A stretch of 64,000 nt of DNA from Serratia plymuthica. GTDB taxonomy: Bacteria > Pseudomonadota > Gammaproteobacteria > Enterobacterales > Enterobacteriaceae. The stretch is from the NCBI RefSeq assembly GCF_018336935.1, contig NZ_CP068771.1:3410001-3474000 (forward strand), read 5' to 3'. Both the position numbers and the translations under genes were made by a program. The notes below the pieces were generated by a model, which did not search any database, was not told where the DNA came from, and saw only the letters and a program-made list of their open reading frames with translations. Below, in pieces: positions 58,199-64,000 of the stretch. Numbering within the stretch: position 1 is the first letter of the stretch; each line of letters begins with the position of its first letter.

Positions 58199-60118
58199 TT
58201 ATCCGACTTTTTTGCCACCCAGCAGGTCCAGCACTTCCTGCACACTGGTGGTATTCGCCAACCGCTCGATGACGCCTTCGTCATCCAACGCGTTGGTCAG
58301 GCTGGTGATCACCTGGATATGTTCGTTGTTGCGGGCGGCAATACCGATAACCAACCGCGCCACTTCATCCTCTTCGTCCCCGAAGCGCACGCCCTGCGGA
58401 TACTGGCAGAACACCACGCCGGTGCGCAGCACCCGGTCTTTGGCTTCGATGGTGCCATGCGGCACCGCGATCGACTCGCCCAGATAGGTGGAGGTGAGTT
58501 TTTCACGTTCCAGCATCGCCGGGACGTATTCCGGCTCTACGTAGCCGCCTTTAACCAGTTGCTCGCCGGCAAAGCGGATTGCCTGCTCTTTATCGCTGGC
58601 CTGCAGGTTAAGGAACACGTTGCTTTCGCTCAGTTTGAACAGGTTTTGCTCGGTCGCTTCAAAGCTGTCGTCAAGCGTGCTGATGACTTTTTGCTGGTTA
58701 TCGGTGGTTTTGTTGGCCGCCACCAGGCGTTCGGTCAGATCGCTGTACAGCTTGCTGTCGAGGAAGTTGGTCAGCGAGATGTGCTGGGCCTGCGGTGCAT
58801 GGCGCATCGCACGCTCGGTCAGATCGCGGTGAGTGATCACCAGATCCACATCGTCCGGCAGGCTGTTGATGGCGCTGTTGGTCACGGAGATGTTTTTCAG
58901 CCCGGCGTCCGCCACTTTTTTGCGCAGCACGCCGGCGCCCATGGCGCTGGAGCCCATGCCCGCATCGCAGGCGACGATGATTTTACGTACGGTAGTCAAG
59001 TCGCCGTCCACCGCCGCCTGAGCCACCGCACCGCCTTTAGCCTGAGATTTCATCTCCTGCATGCGGCGGGTCGCTTCTTCCAGATCGTCCTCGTCCTTCA
59101 CTTTGGAGGTTTTCAACAGGAAAGCGGAGACCACGAAGGATACGGCAAAGGCCGCCGCCACCGCCGCGATATTGGCGAAATAAGCGCCTTTCGGCGTCAT
59201 CGCCAGCACCGCCAGGATGGAGCCAGGGGAAGCCGGAGATACCAGGCCGCCATTCAGCATGGTGAGGGTGAATACACCGGTCATGCCCCCCAGGATCACC
59301 GCCAACACCAGGCGAGGATTCATCAGCACGTACGGGAAGTAAATTTCGTGGATGCCGCCGAGGAAGTGAATGATCGCCGCGCCGCCTGCAGACTGCTTGG
59401 CGCTGCCACGGCCAAAGAACATATAGGCCATCAGCACGCCCATGCCCGGGCCTGGGTTGGCTTCAATCAGGAAGAAGATGGATTTGCCGGCCTCGGTGGC
59501 CTGCTGGATACCCAACGGCGAGAAGATACCGTGGTTGATGGCGTTGTTCAGGAACAGGATTTTCGCCGGCTCGACGAAGATGGACGCCAACGGCAGCAGG
59601 TTATTCGCCACCATGACGTGCACGCCCGCCGCCAGCAGCTTGGACAGCACTTCCACCAACGGCCCGATGCCCAGGAAGGCCAGAATCGCCAACAGCATGC
59701 CGATGATGCCGGCGGAGAAGTTGTTCACCAACATCTCGAAACCGCTTTTAATCTTGCCGTCCACCCAACGGTCAAAATGCTTGATTGCCCAGCCGCCCAG
59801 CGGGCCGGCAATCATCGCGCCGAGGAACATCGGCATATCTGCGCCGACGATCACCCCCATGGTGGTGATGGCGCCGACCACGCCGCCGCGATCGCCGCCC
59901 ACCAGCCGCCCGCCGGTGAAACCGATCAGCAACGGCAGCAGGTAGGTGATCATCGGGCCAACCAGTTTGGCCAGAGTGGCATTCGGCAGCCAGCCGGTAG
60001 GAATGAATAACGCGGTGATGATACCCCAGGCGATAAAGGCGCCAATGTTGGGCATCACCATGTTGCTCAGGAAACGGCCAAAGTTTTGAACTTTGACTTT
60101 GATGTCTGGTGAAAACAT
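58199..60118 (-). CDS. mtlA: PTS mannitol transporter subunit IICBA
   Basis: A 639-residue permease importing and phosphorylating mannitol. EIIC membrane domain (1-335; [13 protein letters not shown] is the conserved loop), EIIB with phospho-Cys in [15 protein letters not shown] (near 385), EIIA with phospho-His in [14 protein letters not shown] (near 555). Collinear with E. coli MtlA (637). ATG 60118 is chosen over an ATG three codons upstream by homology. First gene of mtlADR. Confidence 0.97.
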   Translation of the reverse strand: MFSPDIKVKVQNFGRFLSNMVMPNIGAFIAWGIITALFIPTGWLPNATLAKLVGPMITYLLPLLIGFTGGRLVGGDRGGVVGAITTMGVIVGADMPMFLGAMIAGPLGGWAIKHFDRWVDGKIKSGFEMLVNNFSAGIIGMLLAILAFLGIGPLVEVLSKLLAAGVHVMVANNLLPLASIFVEPAKILFLNNAINHGIFSPLGIQQATEAGKSIFFLIEANPGPGMGVLMAYMFFGRGSAKQSAGGAAIIHFLGGIHEIYFPYVLMNPRLVLAVILGGMTGVFTLTMLNGGLVSPASPGSILAVLAMTPKGAYFANIAAVAAAFAVSFVVSAFLLKTSKVKDEDDLEEATRRMQEMKSQAKGGAVAQAAVDGDLTTVRKIIVACDAGMGSSAMGAGVLRKKVADAGLKNISVTNSAINSLPDDVDLVITHRDLTERAMRHAPQAQHISLTNFLDSKLYSDLTERLVAANKTTDNQQKVISTLDDSFEATEQNLFKLSESNVFLNLQASDKEQAIRFAGEQLVKGGYVEPEYVPAMLEREKLTSTYLGESIAVPHGTIEAKDRVLRTGVVFCQYPQGVRFGDEEDEVARLVIGIAARNNEHIQVITSLTNALDDEGVIERLANTTSVQEVLDLLGGKKVG

Positions 60119-60650
60119 AAAACACACCCCTATTGTTACGCGCTGACAATAGAGCGCGTGATTATTGTTGTTACGATCCAGCCGTGTTGGTGCTGTCTGC
60201 GAGTGGACTCTATCACGCTGTTTTTATCACGCGAACTTCACGAACTTTTCGTGACGAATATCACACCAAACACCCCATGCACCGGTCATTTATAGTGACA
60301 CTCGTCACAATTACTCCGTGTAAAAAAAACACAACGAGAACAAAACCCGCGTAAATGCGCAAAAATAGTTATAAAGATCACACTTTTAAGATGCGTGTTT
60401 GTTTTTAAATTGTGACATTAATCACAATTTATTTTATCGGTGACTACTGAATCCTGGTTTGAGGAAGACCTTCCCTGTGAGCACTCATCCCGCCGGGAAA
60501 TAGCGATGTGATGAATGTAAGAAAACTACATGACGAAATACGATGATTAATTGAAGTGTAGTACAGAAGCGATGGGGAAGAAGTAAGCAAGCTATTGGAA
60601 AGCCGGGGGGATAAATAACAGAAGCCGGCAAGCCGGCCTCTCAAAAACAA
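60119..60650. promoter_or_regulatory. mtlA promoter region with CRP sites
   Basis: About 530 nt between mtlA and yiaF, AT-rich and without a gene. CRP sites: TGTGACATTAATCACA (60411-60426, perfect), AGTGACACTCGTCACA (60295-60310) and CGTGACGAATATCACA (60250-60265), with further TCAC/GTGA half-sites near 60210-60235 and 60377. E. coli mtlA likewise has several CRP sites, so mannitol use is under strong catabolite control. The rest (60430-60650) shows no clear element. Confidence 0.85.
60411..60426. promoter_or_regulatory. CRP binding site
   Basis: TGTGACATTAATCACA; both half-sites are consensus and flanked by AT-rich sequence (TTTAAAT and ATTTATT), about 290 nt upstream of mtlA. Confidence 0.88.
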
Positions 60651-61370
60651 TTACTGGGTCACGCTCGCGACGGTTTTCTGTGCATTCAGTAAATCCTGCT
60701 GCTTGGCCACCAGATTCGACATCATGGTGTTGTATTGCGTTGCCTGTTGCGAAGTACGGAACTGCACGCCGTTATTGTTAAAGCTCACCTGATTGCCCTG
60801 GGTCCGCAGGAAATCCCCGACCTGCACCAGATCCTGAACGAAACTGGCGGTGGTAGGGATAACCGGCATCAGCGCATTGGCCGGCCCGGTGACAATCTTG
60901 TCATACGCCTGATTATAAACGGCTTTCAGATCGTCAGGTTGCTTCAGCGCCGCCCGGGAGGTGTCTGCCTGTGACTTGGCCGACTGAATCTGCTGACCCA
61001 GCAGGTTCAGCGCCCCAACGGATTGCTGCAGCGAATCGCGTTTGCTCATGTAATCCTGCGCGGTGCGGATCTGGTTAATCTGATCCAACGCCGGCGTCAG
61101 GCTGGCATCCAGCGATTTGGACAACTGCTGTGAAAAACCGACCAGGATGGCGTAATCACCGGCATAGTTGCCGAATTTCTGCTTCTGATCTTCGCTCAGC
61201 GTCGGGATTTTCGCGCCGCTGCGCATAACCGTATTCTGTAAGTAATCAACAAACGCCTTGCGTTGTTCCGGCTCTTTATCGCCGCAGGCGGTCAATTGCA
61301 TGACCACCAACAATGCCAATACCGGGGCCAACCAACGCGCGAAAACTCTGCTCTGGATCCCTACCGCCAT
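60651..61370 (-). CDS. yiaF: DUF3053 lipoprotein YiaF
   Basis: A 239-residue protein with a lipoprotein signal (WLAPVLALLVVMQLTAC; lipobox LTAC, Cys29) and helical DUF3053 domain: QRKAFVDYLQNTVMRSGAKI, VSFNNNGVQFRTSQQATQYN. E. coli YiaF (236) is of unknown function. A GC stem (GCCGGC-TT-GCCGGC, about 60623-60636) lies just after the stop on the minus strand. Confidence 0.93.
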   Translation of the reverse strand: MAVGIQSRVFARWLAPVLALLVVMQLTACGDKEPEQRKAFVDYLQNTVMRSGAKIPTLSEDQKQKFGNYAGDYAILVGFSQQLSKSLDASLTPALDQINQIRTAQDYMSKRDSLQQSVGALNLLGQQIQSAKSQADTSRAALKQPDDLKAVYNQAYDKIVTGPANALMPVIPTTASFVQDLVQVGDFLRTQGNQVSFNNNGVQFRTSQQATQYNTMMSNLVAKQQDLLNAQKTVASVTQ

Positions 61371-61628
61371 GTGACATAACTCCTGTTATAAACCTGCTTT
61401 CTCATCGGACTCCGTCCCTTTTGTCGCACTCCTTGCGCCTATAAGAATAGATCAACTGAATGCGATCCGATACGCGATTCACCATTCGGTTGCGATTCTG
61501 TGGTGAAAGGCCGCTTGTCCGCAGGCAACAGGCTACTGCACGGGCTCTGGCACATGTCATCCTGTCAGCCAGCGTTGACCATCAATACCAGTAACCAACG
61601 CACCGACTGCGCGCCCTTTGTGGAGTTT

Positions 61629-61892
61629 ATGCTGGAGATGATTTTGCGGGCGCTGGAGCAAAGTCTTACCCCCCAAGTCGGCGAGCTGTTAGCGGTGCTA
61701 AAAGGGGAGATGTCGCGCGGAGCCATTCAGAGTGCGCTGCAACTGCAGGATCGGAAATCATTCCGCGAACGTTATCTGCAACCGGCGCTGCATGCAGGAT
61801 GGATCGAAATGACGCTACCGGATAAGCCCAACAGCCGTCTGCAAAAATACCGCCTCACCGCAGAAGGCGCAGCACAGCACCGCCAGCAATAG
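61629..61892 (+). CDS. small winged-helix protein (Fic/RecG-like C-terminal domain)
   Basis: About 87 residues. GELLAVLKGEMSRGAIQSAL and LQLQDRKSFRERYLQPALHA, then GWIEMTLPDKPNSRLQKYRL match the winged-helix domain found at the C-terminus of Fic proteins and some RecG-like ATPases, here free-standing. ATG 61629 follows GTGGAGTTT; the frame is open to 61500 but the extra sequence is not conserved-looking. It may be a DNA-binding regulator or the surviving tail of a larger gene. Confidence 0.65.
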   Translation: MLEMILRALEQSLTPQVGELLAVLKGEMSRGAIQSALQLQDRKSFRERYLQPALHAGWIEMTLPDKPNSRLQKYRLTAEGAAQHRQQ

Positions 61893-61918
61893 AAAAGGCG
61901 CCCGCAGGCGCCTTTTTC
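61893..61918. terminator. bidirectional terminator
   Basis: AAAAGGCGCC-CGCA-GGCGCCTTTTT works in both directions; it ends the small winged-helix gene (+) and glyS (-), which converge here. Confidence 0.92.
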
Positions 61919-61931
61919 ACGGCAGAGCCGT

Positions 61932-64000
61932 TTACTGTAATACGGAGATATCCGCCACCTGCAGGAACAGCTCACGCAGCTTGCTCAGCAACGTCAGACG
62001 GTTCACACGCACCGCTTCGTCTTCTGCCATCACCATCACGTTGTCGAAGAAGGCATCGACCGGCTCACGCAGGTCAGCCAGTTCTACCAACGCATCCTGA
62101 TAGTTGCCTGCTGCGAAATACGGCTCCAGCTTATCGCGCAACACCACCAGATGGGTCGCCAGTTTGATCTCAGCCGATTCTTTCAATACCGAAGCCTGTA
62201 CGCTGTCATTCAAGGTGTCGGTAGACTTAGCCAAGATATTGGAAACGCGTTTGTTGGCCGCAGCCAACGCTGCCGCAGCTTCCAACGTACGGAAGTGCGT
62301 CACCGCCTTCACGCGCGCGTCAAAGTCAGCCGGTTTGGTCGGACGACGCGCCAACACCGCCTGAATGGTGTCGACGGCGTGGCCTTCTTCCTGATACCAG
62401 GCGCGGAAGCGGCCCAGCATAAACTCGACAACCTCGTCGACAACCTTGGCATTGGTCAGCTTGCTGCCGTACAGGCGCACGGCCTCTTCGGTCAGGGTCT
62501 GCAGATCCAGCGGCAGGTTTTTCTCAACGATGATACGCAACACGCCCAAGGCGGCACGGCGCAGAGCGAACGGATCCTTGTCGCCTTTCGGATGTTGCCC
62601 GATGCCGAAAATACCGGCCAGGGTGTCCATCTTGTCGGCGATCGCCAGCGAACAGGCCACCAGCGATTCCGGCAACGCATCGCCGGCAAAACGCGGTTGA
62701 TACTGTTCGTTCAGCGCAACGGCAACGTCTTCCGCTTCGCCGTCGTGGCGCGCGTAGTGCATGCCCATCACGCCCTGGGTGTCGGTGAATTCGAAGACCA
62801 TGTTGGTCATCAGATCGCACTTCGACAGCAGGCCCGCGCGGGTAGCGTGGTTCACGTCGGCGCCAATTTGGCCGGCAACCCAGCCCGCCAGCGCCTGGAT
62901 GCGATCGGTCTTGTCGCGCAGGGTGCCCAGTTGCTGTTGGAACAGCACGGTTTCCAGACGCGGCAGATTGTCTTCCAGACGTTTTTTGCGGTCGGTGTTG
63001 AAGAAGAACTCGGCATCGGCCAGACGCGGGCGCACCACCTTCTCGTTACCGGAGATGATTTGCTGCGGATCTTTGGATTCGATATTCGCCACGAAGATAA
63101 AGTTCGGCAGCAGTTTGCCCGCGGCGTCATACACCGGGAAATACTTCTGGTCGCCCTTCATGGTGTACACCAGCGCTTCCGCCGGCACCGCCAGGAATTT
63201 CTCTTCGAATTTGGCGGTCAGCACCACCGGCCATTCCACCAGCGAGGCCACTTCTTCCAGCAGGCTTTCGCTCAGATCGGCCTTGCCGCCAATCTGCTGC
63301 GCCGCCAGCTCGGCATCACGTTTGATCAGCGCCTTGCGGGCTTCGTAATCGGCAATCACTTTACCGCGCTCCAGCAGGATCTGCGGGTATTGGTCGGCGT
63401 TGTCGATAGTGAACTCGGCTTCGCCCATGAAGCGATGGCCGCGAAGGGTACGGGCGGAATCGATACCCAGCACGGTGCCCGGGATCAGTTCATCGCCCAG
63501 CAGCATCGTCACGGTGTGCACCGGACGCACGAACTGCACGTCGGAGTCGCCCCAGCGCATCAGTTTCGGGATCGGCAGTTTGGACAGCGCAGTGCTGACC
63601 ATGCCCGCCAGCAGCGCTTGTGCGGACTGGCCTTTGACATGAGCGCGATACAGCAGCCACTCGCCTTTGTCGGTCGCCAGACGCTCGGCCTGATCGACAG
63701 TGATGCCGCAGCCACGCGCCCAGCCTTCGGCCGCTTTGCTCGGCTTGCCTTCGGCGTCGAACGCCTGGGCAATCGCCGGGCCGCGTTTTTCGACTTCGCG
63801 ATCGGCCTGTGCGGCGCTCAGACTGGCCACTTTCAGCGCCAGGCGGCGCGGAGCGGCAAACCAGCTCACTTCGCCATGCTCGAGGTTGGCGCTATCGAGC
63901 TCAGCGGTAAAATTCGCGGCAAAGGATTCTGCCAGTGAACGAAGAGCCTTCGGCGGCAGCTCTTCCGTGCCGATTTCCACCAGGAAAGTCTGTTGAGTCA
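61932..64000 (-). CDS. glyS: glycyl-tRNA synthetase beta subunit, first base beyond window
   Basis: About 689 residues, collinear with E. coli GlyS. The frame at the right edge reads [20 protein letters not shown]; the first base of the ATG would be position 64001. Middle motifs [20 protein letters not shown] and [20 protein letters not shown] are class-typical, and the helical C-terminal anticodon-binding region ends [11 protein letters not shown]. It works with GlyQ, expected just upstream. Confidence 0.98.
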   Translation of the reverse strand, partial: TQQTFLVEIGTEELPPKALRSLAESFAANFTAELDSANLEHGEVSWFAAPRRLALKVASLSAAQADREVEKRGPAIAQAFDAEGKPSKAAEGWARGCGITVDQAERLATDKGEWLLYRAHVKGQSAQALLAGMVSTALSKLPIPKLMRWGDSDVQFVRPVHTVTMLLGDELIPGTVLGIDSARTLRGHRFMGEAEFTIDNADQYPQILLERGKVIADYEARKALIKRDAELAAQQIGGKADLSESLLEEVASLVEWPVVLTAKFEEKFLAVPAEALVYTMKGDQKYFPVYDAAGKLLPNFIFVANIESKDPQQIISGNEKVVRPRLADAEFFFNTDRKKRLEDNLPRLETVLFQQQLGTLRDKTDRIQALAGWVAGQIGADVNHATRAGLLSKCDLMTNMVFEFTDTQGVMGMHYARHDGEAEDVAVALNEQYQPRFAGDALPESLVACSLAIADKMDTLAGIFGIGQHPKGDKDPFALRRAALGVLRIIVEKNLPLDLQTLTEEAVRLYGSKLTNAKVVDEVVEFMLGRFRAWYQEEGHAVDTIQAVLARRPTKPADFDARVKAVTHFRTLEAAAALAAANKRVSNILAKSTDTLNDSVQASVLKESAEIKLATHLVVLRDKLEPYFAAGNYQDALVELADLREPVDAFFDNVMVMAEDEAVRVNRLTLLSKLRELFLQVADISVLQ

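Noticed and set aside
62151..63938. 595-codon open frame opposite glyS
   Set aside because: Antisense shadow of a conserved housekeeping gene; low-complexity Arg/Gln/Gly-rich translation.

Overview
The window reads as chromosome of an Enterobacterales bacterium, most likely Serratia (inferred). Protein sequences are close to Escherichia coli orthologues throughout (XylABFGHR, SelAB, FdoGHI, FdhE/D, MtlADR, MdfA, WecH, YibL, YibF, YiiM, GlyS). The core is GC-rich, ERIC repeats are frequent, and the gene content matches the E. coli 80-81 minute region but rearranged. No rRNA gene, complete insertion sequence or CRISPR array is visible; the one tRNA gene is selC (tRNA-Sec).

Layout. 0-2.4 kb: beta-glucoside operon (6-phospho-beta-glucosidase, cut by the window edge, and a BglF-type PTS permease) behind a BglG-type antiterminator/terminator leader. 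2.5-6.5 kb: SDR/LysR pair, NAD-dependent epimerase, alpha/beta hydrolase. 6.6-8.2 kb: AT-rich patch with a 57-residue peptide, an MFS exporter and a broken FMN reductase. 8.3-14.1 kb: DUF4282 protein, periplasmic histidine phosphatase, LuxR solo, and a tandem c-di-GMP phosphodiesterase/diguanylate cyclase pair. 14.1-18.4 kb: remnant of an element integrated at selC, with a phage-like small gene behind a candidate antisense-RNA leader, an AT-rich HEPN protein, a ParA-like ATPase and a decayed P4-type integrase. 18.4-23.1 kb: phytase-like esterase, CynX/NimT-type transporter with a divergent LysR, and a MNT-HEPN (type VII-like) toxin-antitoxin pair with a striking operator. 23.1-31.6 kb: full xylose regulon (xylR, xylFGH, xylAB). 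31.7-34.7 kb: Tat-exported amidohydrolase, isochorismatase-like hydrolase, GlxA-type regulator. 34.7-37.2 kb: wecH and mdfA.

37.5-49.0 kb is a selenocysteine/formate module: selB, selA, yibF, dcrB-like, fdhE, fdoI, fdoH, fdoG (in-frame UGA read as selenocysteine) and divergent fdhD. With selC at 18.3 kb the window holds the whole selenocysteine insertion machinery except selD, plus its client enzyme. 49-56.3 kb: sodA with a Fur box, an MCP ending in NWTTF, yiiM, a methyltransferase, yibL, and a MocR/LysE divergent pair with a palindromic operator. 56.3-60.6 kb: mtlADR with several CRP sites. 60.6-64 kb: yiaF, an orphan winged-helix protein, and glyS running off the right edge.

Best candidates for something not well described: (i) the selC-linked HEPN plus ParA-like ATPase cargo, (ii) the antisense-RNA-like leader with three mutually complementary 8-mers next to a degenerate inverted paralogue, (iii) the MNT-HEPN pair with four TGTAGC half-sites and a non-canonical HEPN motif, and (iv) the AT-rich peptide/MFS/flavin-reductase locus.
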